A stretch of 64,000 bases of DNA from NCBI RefSeq assembly GCF_050908995.1, contig NC_135120.1:13405433-13469432 (forward strand), in the 5' to 3' direction. Below the pieces are notes generated by a model. The model saw only the letters and a list, made by a program, of their open reading frames with translations, had not been told where the DNA came from and made no database searches. Positions 45,546 to 56,705 of this stretch are shown here, piece after piece; position 1 is the stretch's first letter; every line of letters begins with the position of its first letter. The position numbers and the translations under genes were made by a program. This DNA comes from Andrena cerasifolii (taxonomy: Eukaryota; Arthropoda; Insecta; Hymenoptera; Andrenidae).

Positions 45546-46435
45546 GGGACATTCCACGCGAAATCGGACACTTTTTGGGGTAACATTTCGGATGTGGCTG
45601 AAATTTGAATATGTTGCAGTCTTTAGGGATATATAAACATATCTCGAAGGATTTTTGACAATTCTGAAAAATGTAGATTTTACAGCTGTTTGAAGGTAAG
45701 TGCTAACTTTTTTTTCAATAAATTATAACTATGGGAGTAGTAAACGGATGGAGATGAGGTTTGCGGCGATTTGTAGAGAAGACATTGAAGTTTTAAGAAA
45801 AAATTATTTCAGTTTCAGAAACAAATTTTTCTAACCATTTCTGTGCAATTATTTTAAACAAATGCAGTTTTTTAACAACGGGCGCGGTTTTAAAAATCTG
45901 AAAAAACAGAATATAGTTCTATGCTTCCCCATCATGGTCTAATTGTCAAAAATATGGGCATTTTAAAATTGGCCTTGTAAAAATTGTCGAAAGTTGACGC
46001 TGCGTCGCCCAGCACCGCGGTACTCGCAGCGGCCAAGCGGCTACACTTGATATTCTTATACAGGATTCTCGAAAATGGTAAGTATTTGAAAAAAGCTGAA
46101 GGAGGAAAACTTTTACTGTTTTTCATATCCGACATAATACGGTACCTCAATTTTTGGTGTTCGCAATATTTTCCTTGAAACGAGGGTGACTTTAATTTTT
46201 TTAAATGGAATGTTATATATTTGATTACCCAATATGAAAGCGACTGTCAAGACAAATTCAACCATATGGTACACTATGACCTTCAAGGCTACTAGATAGA
46301 TAGTTCAATACATTTACTTCATTCCTAACCTTCGAGATATGTTTATATATGTCCCCAAAGACTACAACATATTCAAATTTCAGCCACATCCGAAATGTTA
46401 CTCCAAAAACTGTCGGATTTCGCGTGGAATGTCCC
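45546..46435. mobile_element. DNA element with long (about 110-bp) terminal inverted repeats (890 bp)
   Basis: The left arm starts GGGACATTCCACGCGAAATC and runs through GGATGTGGCTGAAATTTGAA to TAAACATATCTCGAAGG at about 45655. The right arm is the inverted match, from about 46328 to GCGTGGAATGTCCC. The arms differ by only a few substitutions. The interior is AT-rich with no transposase frame. The target duplication is uncertain. Confidence 0.75.
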
Positions 46436-46900
46436 ACCTTTAAAGTTCAGATGGGCGATAATTAATTTCAGCGGCGCACTTCGCCCGTTCCTCGAGTTAC
46501 AGAGACCCCGAGTCTCCGCTTCGGCAGCATCTTTTTAATAATCGCCAGGCGGCGTTGCGCGTAGCTCGTGCGGCGCATCTAGTGATTAATGCCGCGGCAG
46601 CCTGGCCGATAGTCGTGGAGATAATATAATTCGGTGTGGGTATAAAAATCGTGGAGCATAATTAATTTCGTATCCTCCGGCTCGTCCCGGTTACCCGTTA
46701 ACGCGGATAGATTAAAGTTTCCAATCGGCCGACTGCCTTTTGCGCGGCCAATAAATTCCATTAATAATGTTGCATGATACGGTTTGGCCAGGTGAAGCTC
46801 GCGCGCTGCTCCCCTACCATATCGAGAACGGTACATAATTATATGTGGAAAGATCGCGGCGTTGCGTGTGACGTTGGTAACCCCGTGCCTAAACGGCCGG

Positions 46901-46965
46901 CGATAATCTCGCGGCGTTGGTCTTGTTCCCGGGCATGGATACTATTAATTTCGTGTCCCTCGCCG
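46901..46965 (+). promoter_or_regulatory. Duplicated noncoding block, copy 2
   Basis: CGATAATCTCGC, GTCTTGTTCCCGGGCATGGA (46920) and CTATTAATTTCGTGTCCCT match the block at 45139. A weaker partial echo, ATTAATTTCGTATCC, occurs near 46661. The two full copies lie on either side of the long-inverted-repeat element at 45546-46435. Confidence 0.45.
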
Positions 46966-47264
46966 CGCCGCCACGCCGTGTTTTTCGATCCGCTCTTATT
47001 CATCTTGCTTTCCGCCGATTTCGCCGTAATTAGAACCCCTCGGTGGGAAATTAATTCGCCGCAGCGGCATAGCTTGCGCGGCACGGAGCCGTTTTCTTCG
47101 CGAGGGACGTCTCTATCGCAGCACCGCATCGCGGCGAACGTTTGATGAAGTGGGAAAGAGGAAATGGCTCATAAATACCATCGTCACACCTTAGCGGGCA
47201 TCGGCGATTCAACTGACACGAAAACTAGCATTTAATCTTGGGGGAGTCGAGTCGAATGGATAAA

Positions 47265-47372
47265 AATACTTTAATGCAAATTGAATGAAATTCATTAGGT
47301 GACTATAAAAATTTATTTGAAGATTCTTTTCCTTTTCTTTTTACAAGCCTCTTCTTTGGAGGGTGCCAAGGC
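47265..47372 (-). repeat. GGCACCC repeat, copy 3 (inverted)
   Basis: Read on the minus strand it gives GGCACCCTCCAAAGAAG, then GGCTTGTAAAAA, then CCTAATGAATTTCATTCAAT about 60 bp later. The last block matches the end of the copy at 51577, which sets the common length near 105 bp. Confidence 0.5.
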
Positions 47373-48595
47373 CTCTTGGTGTGCCATTGACGCTGCCCTT
47401 CATACTCAACGTTCTCCACAGCAGACTATGTATAATACTGTTCCCTCGATCAGCTCGCAGAGACCGAAAGACGGAGCTCTGTCTTCCCGGGACGTTTTGT
47501 GTTTCACGGCATCGAGTCGTAAATATCCTCGGATATTTTTCCGCGGTGGTCCCCGCCGCTCGAATCCGCGCGTCGTAAACGGCGTCGGAGGGCAACCGGC
47601 GCTTTTATTACCTCCGTGGTTCCGCGGCCGAGCTGCGCAACCAAGAAGCTCGTACATCAAGCACCGCAAGGGCCATTATTTCCGCGAAACGGTGCGACGC
47701 GGGCAAAACAGAAGTACCGGACGTATAATGGCACGTTGACAGGTGTGTAGCCCGGCCGATCGACGCCCGCTCGTGCCCGCGTGCACGGACACGTACGTAA
47801 ACGGATAAATGCGTGCGAGGAAACGCGCGTGCACGGTCCTCGCACGTGCCACGCACGCCGTTACGCTTGAAAAGCTTCCACCAACGGCCTCCTTCTACGA
47901 TCACCCGATTCACCGTCTATGCGGGACTCGCTTTATGTCCTCCTCTGGCTATCGAGCGAGCCCCTGGAACGGAACCCCCGTCCGCGCTCCCGCCGGACGT
48001 GCGGCCGATTGCTCGAGCACTGTCGAGCCGATTTCGCGGAAAGCAGGGGTAATTTGATCTTTGGTCTGTTTTCCCGATGCGGATGCATTTGTATTCTATG
48101 TAGCTTCCACGCAATCGTTGGATTAGCGAGGTCAACAAAGCACTGGAGGTGCAGAGCTATCGTCTACGTTGCTGCAGGGTAATTGTGGGAGAGTTGCCGC
48201 ACCTTATTTAAATTCTGCAATGGTACTTTTTCCAAGAACACGCATTATTAAGTAGTTGAACATCTTGCGCTACTATTTGCATCGAAGAAAATCAAAATTT
48301 TAATACCCATCACCCTTAGAAAGTTCAAACCAAAAACATCCCTTTGTTGGGAGAGACGCCATACTTCCCGGGGGGGGGGGGGATGGCTCATTTCGAAACA
48401 CTTTTAATTTTCCATTTGAACTTGTTAATTTTTACTTCTTATTTAGCAAAGTAGTAGATCAAATCAAAGTAAAATGAAGCATATTTTTATTTTATACAGT
48501 TATAAAAAAGAATGAAGTTGGGCAAATAAATAGGTATAGATATTATATCTGTTTTCCCAAATGTCTTTTCTTCTTTCTTCCATATTTATGACACA
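47373..48595. other. Intron stretch with a possible transposon end at about 48180
   Basis: CpG-rich to 48180, then abruptly AT-rich, starting TGGGAGAGTTGCCGCACC, which resembles the GGGGAGA-type termini seen elsewhere. A matching inverted end was not found and may have been lost where the Helitron-like element inserted at 48596. Confidence 0.35.
48371..48382. repeat. Homopolymer run of 12 G
   Basis: Twelve consecutive G follow CTTCCC. Such runs are prone to length error in sequencing and could also form G-rich structure. No motif around it indicates a role. Confidence 0.85.
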
Positions 48596-48845
48596 CTAGC
48601 GTCCCCCAACTCGGCTTCGCCCGAGATATTAGCGTGACTAATTCATGTTTATTAGAATTAATATCTTTTAAGGAAATTAAGTGTTCTGAAAGAAATATTA
48701 ATTTCTTCATAATATTTCGGAAAAGATAACATTCTCTTCTTTCGAAGATTTATTTTCCCTCCAGCGCAACACATACCGAGCGATTTTTCGTTCCATATAT
48801 AAGTATTTTTACCTGTCACAGGTGTGACATCTATATAATAGTATG
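48596..48845 (-). mobile_element. Helitron-like element, shortened inverted copy
   Basis: Read on the minus strand it begins ATACTATTATATA, keeps the block GCTGGAGGGAAAATAAATCT, the paired runs TCTCGG/CCGAGT and the end GGGGGACGCTAG, matching 16187-16539. About 0.1 kb near the 5' part is missing or replaced compared with that copy. Confidence 0.58.
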
Positions 48846-51576
48846 TATATAAAAACACGCGCGTGTTCGAATGCAACGTTGTGTCGAAAATTCAAAGCAA
48901 TCGGTGAAGAACTTTCGGAGATTTACGATTTTGAACAAACGAACATTTACATTTTTATTTATATAGATAGAATAAAAATACAATGTGAGAAAAGAGTGAA
49001 AAGCCCACAAATATGTTCAGGTTCTCAGATTTATCATTGAAAAATAAATAATTTGCCTTGAGACACCACCTTGCTGTGTATCTTGCTGCGAGGTTAAGGG
49101 TTCCTCAACGTCCTGCGATCGAGGCAGAATCGTGTCGTCGCTGTATCCGTTTCACCGACGATATATTCCACCGCGAAGGGTTGAGCACCTACCCCATTGA
49201 CGGTACCTATCGACGTGCCAGAGGAGACGGGAGGAATAGCCAGAATTTGCTTGATAGACAGATGGGACGTCGCCGGCGTAACATGACGCGAGTGTACTCA
49301 AACTCCGGTGGAAAGGCAGGCAACCCTTTGGTCGTGGGGTGGCAGGGGGTGGAGAAAGGGTCCGCGAGACAGTAGCTCCCCGGGAAAGGGTATCTGTTGT
49401 CATGGTCCCTGATGCTCCATTATTGATTAAAGATGGCTGGCTGGCTGGATGGATGGATGGCGGAGTCGTGACGCCATTTTAATATGCGCAATTATAATGT
49501 GTACCCAGAGCCTCGGGGGATGATACCGGCCGGGTCAGAAGGGAAGGATAGGGCGTATTGTGGATGTAGCCGGTGACCCTGCTTCTTGAAACAGGCTGGC
49601 CTTCTTTGTTTGCCCCCAAAATCAGGGGGGAACCGCGTAATTGAGGAGTTAATTAGGGCGCGTTCGGTGCTTTAATTGGGTTCCCTCTCGGCCGTCCATG
49701 CTCGCTAGTTTGTTCTCCGCGTGGGTCTCCCTTGTGCGCGTCTTCTCTCAACAGGTTGCACGGTTCCGCGATCGAGTTTGGCCCCTGTACGAGCTCGGGT
49801 CGTTGCGATTTCGATTGATAGAGAAGCCGGTTCCCTGCGGTCTCCGATAGTCGATTGCTGCGGACGACGCGAAAGAGGAAGAAGCTACCCGCAACGCGAA
49901 TATATTCCATTCGGTAGACTCATCCCCTTTGGTTCGTGGGAAGGGGAGGGCGATGATTACAGGGGAACGCATCGGTATCAGGAGACCGGCGGATAGATAG
50001 CAGCGACGACAGCTCGTTAGCGCCACGGCTGGGGTTGCAGCGACGTCGCGACGCTCGATACCCGATAACGGGGATCCGTGGGCGTACATGGCGCAGGTAC
50101 AATGCCAATAATGCCGGCTACGTGTACCACAATGCCCGTAATAGGAGAATTAATGCGTGTTGTGTGTGGTCGGCTCGCGGCACCCCGGGGGGGTGGGTTC
50201 GTCAGATCCGCGATAGCATTGTCCGGGTATAATTCGTGCGTATAATTAATTGAAGCCGAAGGACGTGCTCGCGACGTCCTTAAAACGCGTCCCCAGCAAC
50301 TTCCTCCACCCCCATCGCGAGCGCATCAGTCAGCGTTTAACTAGCGAGATGTCTTTCGATAGCGTTTATGAGGAGTATAAAGACATTAGTGGCTTGAATC
50401 TTTGCTTCTAGTAAACTGCGCCATTCCATCATCAAACGAATAGTGTTCCTTGTTAGTGGTAGCGATGCTTCAGTTTCGCGTGTTCAGCAGAAATGAAACA
50501 GCGATCCCCAGAATTCCTGATTGTCTGTGCTGGGCAGTTTTACGAAACGTTTGATATTAGGGAAACAAGATTGACCAATGAAAAGGTTTATGCACAATGG
50601 AGACTGCTCATTTAGAACAACGTTTCAGCGGCCCAGTAACAAGCTTCGGTATTTCAACTTTCTACGCGGTTCACAGTTTTCAGCTGCCCGATGGTTTTTA
50701 CGTAACGCGGCTCTCGGCAAAATCCCATAACGGAGTTTCTGAAAATCAACCGTCACGAAGTTACAGCGTTTCCGTGTACGGGGAAACTAACGTCGCTGGT
50801 ATCTTGCGAAATCGAAATTCAGCGACAGCGGTGCTTGCAATAATTCGCGAATTAAATTGAGAAATCGCGATACGATGGCGAGCTCGATACCAAGGATACC
50901 TACAGGTACTTCCTCGCGTTCTGCAATTCTCATTTAAAATAGAGAAAGCGTTATCAATACCGTGTTGCTAATTCATATTGCAGCAACCGACTCGACTCGC
51001 CTCGTGCCACCTTTTTCGCGCGCGTGCTGCAATATTAATCCGCATCGAACGGCTAAAAAAAAACAGAGAGAGAATTCTCGCAAAGCGTAGACCCGTGCGT
51101 ACGCATCGCTCCGAGGATAACGATTAAAACGGTTTATCATGGAGACGAGGGGAGGTTCCGCCAGCGACTGAATAGGGTTTTCTTTTCCCCCTCCGTTGAT
51201 TTCTTTCCACCGCTGCTTCGTGTCCTGGTATTATCGTATTTCTTATTCAAATCGCCCGAGGCTACCGACACCACGCAACCCCCATGTGCACGTGGTTCGA
51301 TAGGTCGCTGATAGAAGTCACTCTCCTGAAACGTCGGTCGTCCTCGCGGAGGATAATGACTGACCTCTCGCGAGCTAATAACGAACAGGCCCCCCACGAG
51401 TTCATTTCCCTAGTAGAAATGTGGGTAATAAATATATGCAGCGTTAGACACGCCAGGGTTCATCGTTTTCTGAAAGAAAAATTAGCTGTTAAATAAGTAG
51501 GTGTTTCCACGGGTGAAGATATTGTGTTTTCTGCCACTTCCCGGGCCTGGGGTTATTAGTCGGAGAATTATGGGGC
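48846..51576. other. Intron stretch without recognised features
   Basis: AT-rich to 49060, then CpG-rich unique DNA with a tetranucleotide repeat at 49434. The frame at 50597-50860 has ordinary protein-like composition, but no start, splice or family evidence supports it. Confidence 0.4.
49434..49461. repeat. GGCT/GGAT tetranucleotide microsatellite
   Basis: Three GGCT units are followed by about four GGAT units, a compound tetranucleotide repeat in intronic DNA. Confidence 0.85.
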
Positions 51577-51680
51577 CCTGGCACCCCCTAAAGAAGGGGC
51601 TTTGTAAAAACAAAAGAAAACTGGGTTTTATTCTTTAAATAATTTTGTATTACCATCTAATGAATTTTATTGAATTTCCA
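51577..51680 (+). repeat. GGCACCC repeat, copy 2
   Basis: It starts GGCACCCCCTAAAGAAGGGG and then CTTTGTAAAAACAA, and ends in a block reading CTAATGAATTTTATTGAATT. Together with 25993 and the inverted 47265 copy it defines a dispersed repeat of about 105 bp. Confidence 0.5.
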
Positions 51681-52624
51681 TTCAAAGTCACTGACACCGA
51701 GGTCTTGATCTCTTCAGAGTTCAGATCCTGCAGGTATTTTCTATATGTCAGCCTTCAAAATATCAAGCAACTAGGTTGATCCGATCGATACTCCAAGTAT
51801 CTACCGAGGATCTACACCGCCGCAAGTGCAACATCCTACACAAAGGCAATTTGAATCTCATTAGACTGCGCCATCGAAGGCCCTCGAGTCCGCCAAGACC
51901 AACAGCGTCGCAGAAAATTGCGGAAGCGGAAGTTGAGAATTCTCTGAGGGCGACTTTTATCGGGCAGCCGCAAAGTGGACTAAACGCATACGATTTGTAA
52001 CGTAACATTGAACTCCGCATTATTACCTTTCCCGCGTAAGCGGCCATTTATATGCTTAGAGCCTATAATAGCTGCAATATATCCAGTGAGCAGAGCGTTA
52101 ATAGCCAATAACCGAGGCCGTGTACGCGAGGTCCCATTTGCTCTCGGCGGGGAAAATTCCTGTTTTCCCCGTCACCAGGCTAATACAAAGTAATTGCGGC
52201 GACCGGTACTCGCGGTGACTCGAGGCGTTGCGAGATAGGCTTCAGCATATGACTCACATCCAGTCGATTGATTACACGCGCAGGTGACGAGGCGAGACCG
52301 CGTTGGCGCTGGCGCTAGAAGTTTCCCCAGTGTCCCGGAGAAAAACGGAGATTGAAGGGTAAGGGGAAAAGAAGGACTGTCACAAAACAGCTCTATTGAG
52401 AAAATCAAGATTTAATCGTTTAGAGTTTAGACCATTAGTAGGTAAAGAAACAAGGTTCAATGAAGTTAACTGTACTGTTCATAACACGAAGAATTTATAC
52501 TCCAATTATTTTTCAAGTGGAATACTGCAGAATATTGTAACAAAATAAATGTCCACTTCTATGATCATCCAAACAAGGATGTGTAAGGACACAGGGACGT
52601 CCGAGGGCTCCGAGGAAGCTGACA

Positions 52625-53338
52625 TTAAGGGGGAGGCCTACCTCGAAATTTTCGAAGAATCGATTTTCCGATTTCTATATTTTACTGAAGTAAGTACATC
52701 TTGAAAATATTCCTTGAAAGTGTCAAGTTAGTCTGACCGAAATCGACGAAGTTATACGCGCGTATGTAGGTGTTCCTCGGACCCAAAACTTTAAACGCGT
52801 TTTCCTCAAAATCATGTTTTCAAAGTCGGTGACGCAGATAATTAAAAAATTAATGAACCGATTTACTCGAGGCTTTGCAGGCTTATTTTAGGGTTAAAAA
52901 TCTGAGCGCTATCAGGAGCTTTTCCTTTTTTTGCCTAGATTTTTTTTACACGCGACAAACGAGCGATTTTTTGCCAAATATCAACGCTTCAACTTTGCAC
53001 AGGCGCCATTTTGTCTCAAAATAATTTTTCCAAAATCTGGCTCAATAGCGCCTAGGTAATTTCATACATTATCTAAAAGAAATCGAATTTTTAATTTTGG
53101 ATGATCCAGCACCGAGCTAGGGTTGTCACCGCAAAGCGCCTAAACAAAGGACGTCTCGGGCATCGCCTCTAACTCACACACCTGTCAATACTTTTTACCA
53201 CAAAAAATACTGAAATATCCGTAAGATGTACTTCTTCCAATAGACTAATGTTTAACAATAAAAGTGTATCGGTTTTTCTAGAAAAAATTCCCAAAGAAAC
53301 ATGTTGTTTTGACCGTTACAGGTAAGCCTCCCCCTTAA
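52625..53338. mobile_element. TTAA-bounded inverted-repeat element (about 714 bp)
   Basis: The left edge TTAAGGGGGAGGCCTACCT is matched inward from 53338 by TTAAGGGGGAGGCTTACCT, 18 of 19 positions. TTAA at both edges suggests a piggyBac-type duplication, but TA with an A start is also possible, so the superfamily is open. The interior is non-coding. Confidence 0.65.
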
Positions 53339-54784
53339 TAAAAAATACAAGACTATAGGGACATTCCTTGTTTTGTTCCAGTGGAGGGTGGACATTCCCT
53401 GCTTTTAACCTGCAGGTACACCAAATCTCTAACGTTACCTTACATGGACATTTCTACTTTACAACCCTTCGTGATCTGACAGTTCTGTGACCCCAGTTGC
53501 CGCCAACAAAAATAGACACTCCTGTTCTCCCCCTTACCCTTCAACTGTGCTTTTCATCTGGAAATGTCAATGGTAACTCACAGGATCTTCTCCAAACCCA
53601 AACCCTTCCACTTTGAGACCTGCTTTCTACCAAAAACCGCAGCAATGCTCCACAACTCCAACCTAATGAAATTCCCTCAGACCTGTGATTAACACCAGCT
53701 GCTCAAGCACGGACGATCTGCTCGCAGTGAAAAAAAAAGGGATCTTGATCGGATGGTTATCGTTATCGCTCGGTGGGACGCTCGACGGGAATTAATTCGT
53801 CGCCGCGGTGCGTGGCGGATCGGCACGACAGAGTGCTCGTTCCGTTGTCACGTTAGGCTGATGGCCTGGTCGTTTTGTCGCCGGTAATTACGGGACACGA
53901 AGTGGGCGGCGCGTAGCGTGTCGCACGCGCGCGTACCAGCTAGCTGGCGGATTGCGCGAGCGTGGACACGCTGCCGTGTCGCGTCGCGCGGATGTCGCGG
54001 CGCAGAGTCACGAGAGTGTGACGCGGCTGTTATGTATGACACGCCTGTGTCACACCGGCTGGCCAGACATCATCAGATAAAGCTGCTTAACCGGCCGTTT
54101 AGCCCGTCTGAATTGAAAACCGTACACGGCAGGACGCGTCCGCGTGTGATGAGCGTGTCGCGGGTCGTTAAAAACCCTTGTCTCTGCTGTGTCCCCTCGG
54201 ATTTCATGCTCGTTAGCCGCGTTTAACCTTCGTTGTCTGAGCTCTCCGCGATGGAAGAAACCAATTCGTCGTTGGACATGTTCGTTTTCAGGACAAGGTT
54301 TCCCTGACTGTAATTCGAATGGACGAAGCCAGTGGTAGAATCCTTAAATGACCAGACGCCGCAGTTGAATCGCTCTGTACATACCTATAGGTACAGGTAG
54401 GGGTGGTGCATCGGAACTCGCATGAAGGCGGTCGATTGTTTTTCGTGGCAGGCAAGATTAACGCTCCCCGTCACCGGCAATGTATTAATGACGCGGATGA
54501 TGGAGCGGCGCAATGATCGTCGACGTACTTACATGTACCTCGCTCGGTCGCCTCCGCGTCGTTGCATGCCGTACACAGCTCTCGCACTAATTATCACAGC
54601 TGTCGGAGTCGCCGCTTCCTGATCACCGAGATATCCGTGGGTTGGCGATCGCGCGCGGAAACGGGACGCTGGCGCTCCAAAGCATGGCAATAATTTAGGA
54701 AGAATACCGATCCATACCGCGGCACCACCTTGCAAATCACGCTGCAATGTGCAAACTCGAACCTCGCGTTTCCCTAGCGACGCA
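53339..54784. other. Intron stretch without recognised features
   Basis: Mixed, then CpG-rich unique DNA. No exon or repeat family was recognised. Confidence 0.4.
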
Positions 54785-55543
54785 CAGTGGTTTAAAATGC
54801 GATTCTAGCGGAGCGAAATTATTTTTGTCATTATTTTTTCCTGTAGGTATATGTACTTTAAAAGTATTTACTCATTTGTTATTTTTAATGTTTTTTCTAC
54901 TTTATTTATGATTACGTTCTGCTTGCTTTTGTGTGCAAATACAAAGTACAGGTGTTCTAGATATAAGGTTAATATTAACAGATTATAATCAATTACTTTA
55001 ATGGAAAATTTACGAATAAATAGGGAAGTATTTCAGCAAAAATCAAAAAGTGCATATAGAATAGGTAATATTTGGTTTTTCTGGTAGTTTAATAAGTAGA
55101 TTAATAGAATTTAAGGGCAACTTTTCCTGGTTCTTGCAGGTTATTCAGAAATTAATTTTTTTTAAGGACGTAACTATAATCTGGAAATATTAACTTTTAT
55201 CGAGAACACCTTCAATGCCTTTCTGCTATATTTGTGATTGTTTTTTGCTTGGTTTTGTTTAAGTAATAATAAAGGTGTTCTCGATAAAAGTTAATATTTA
55301 ATAGTTAATATAAAAGTAAATATTAATATTTATATATATACATTTTCTGCTATATTTGTGATTGTTTTTTGCTTGGTTTTGTTTAAGTAATAATAAAGGT
55401 GTTCTCGATAAAAGTTAATATTTAATAGTTAATATAAAAGTAAATATTAATATTTATATATATACATATAAATATTAATATTTATTTTTATAATTACTAA
55501 CGAAAGTAATTTTGCTCTGCTAGAATCGCATTTTAAACCACTG
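54785..55543. mobile_element. hAT-like inverted-repeat element (759 bp) with an internal tandem duplication
   Basis: CAGTGGTTTAAAATGCGATT at 54785 matches the inward right end almost perfectly over about 28 bp, continuing through CTAGC. CAGTGGTT termini are typical of hAT. GCGACG flanks both sides but is offset by a base, so the 8-bp duplication is not clean. The AT-rich interior carries a 124-bp direct duplication (55221-55468). Confidence 0.7.
55221..55468 (+). repeat. Perfect 124-bp tandem duplication
   Basis: Two adjacent units start TTCTGCTATATTTGTGATTG at 55221 and 55345 and look identical base for base. A diverged relative occurs near 54885-54975, and the piece GGTGTTCTCGATAAAAG recurs inverted near 55190. 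Identity of the two units implies a recent duplication or an assembly artefact. Confidence 0.8.
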
Positions 55544-56344
55544 CGCGACGTCGATTCCTGGATGGTGAGATTCCCGATCATAATGATGGAGCACCATCTG
55601 CGCTCCGAAAGCACCGCGCAAAAATGCTAAAAAATGACCAGCCGAGAATGCGGCAGGAAGAGGTCCGCGGTATCGTGCGTGTGATCGCGCGGGCCTCGCC
55701 GGCGAAAATATCCCGGCGACCTCCGCAACGAGGCACCCGCGACATTATCGAGCAGCAGGATCGATCGTGGTTTCGGTGTCGACCGCGTGCCAGGAGGTCG
55801 GAGATGAGCGTGCACGGGGGGGGATTTGCATAGGTCGAGCACGAGCCTGAACCTCGACGCTTTTGACCGCGGTAGCGTGTCCCCTCGAGATTGATGCCTG
55901 TCGCGAAATTGCAGCGTCGTAGGCGTAATGCTCGGTAAAACGCGTAATCAGCCCTCTGCGTTCCTCGGACGACGCGCGTCCTCGCTGGAGGGATGTGACG
56001 ACGCTCCCGCACGTCACTTTCCTCGCCCGCGGGGTGTAATTTTCACTTCTAGCCTCCCGCGAGGTGCTGTCCTCGAGGCATGGCAACACGATGGATGTAG
56101 CCTAGGAAAGCACCCTTACTTTTCAGGCGTTTACTTAGTCAAATTCGAATCACCTCGTGTCCATTGCCGCGCAACGAAAATAGGCTGGTCGCATGGGCGT
56201 GTTGCAGATAGCGGTCTCTTTCGAGGTCGCTCGTTAATGAAGTAGTTTGGCTCGCGTTTATCTCATTGGGTCATCCCGGGCTTATCATTGCGCGATGCGG
56301 TAGGGCTTTGAATTTCTTGGGATAGGTATCGATCTGTTGCGGTT

Positions 56345-56705
56345 CAAGGAAGAAACTCCTCTCCTGAATCCGGAGATTAAAAAAATTATGAAGCTTTGTG
56401 AATTCGCAGGGGATGTCCTCCTGAGTGCAACGCAATTATTTTTTAAATTGCCCCCTGAAAATCCGGCTATTTTCCGATTTCGTGTTATAACTCAAGAACT
56501 GTAAGACTATAAGAACTGTAAGTTACCAAATGATAGTCTAATTGAAAGAAGTAACTTTTGTCCGAAAAGGGTAAATTTCACCCCTTTAGAGTGAATTTGA
56601 GCAGCAAAAAAAATTGCGTTGTACTCAGGAGGACATCTCCTACACATTCACAAAGGTTCACAATTTCTTCAATTTCTAGGTTCGGGATTCTTCCCTTCTC
56701 AGTCA
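56345..56705. mobile_element. TCCTCCTGATTACA-family element with both inverted arms
   Basis: The left arm carries GAAGCTTTGTGAATT, GATGTCCTCCTGAGTGCAAC and TCCGGCTATTTTCCGATTT. The right arm carries the inverse, including GTTGTACTCAGGAGGACATC. The arms are about 150 bp and meet near 56500, so the element is almost one large hairpin. It has no coding frame. Confidence 0.65.

Noticed and set aside
50597..50860. 87-codon frame with ordinary protein composition in the large intron
   Set aside because: No recognisable domain, and no splice sites agreeing with the phase-0 exons. A real small gene cannot be excluded, but nothing supports one.
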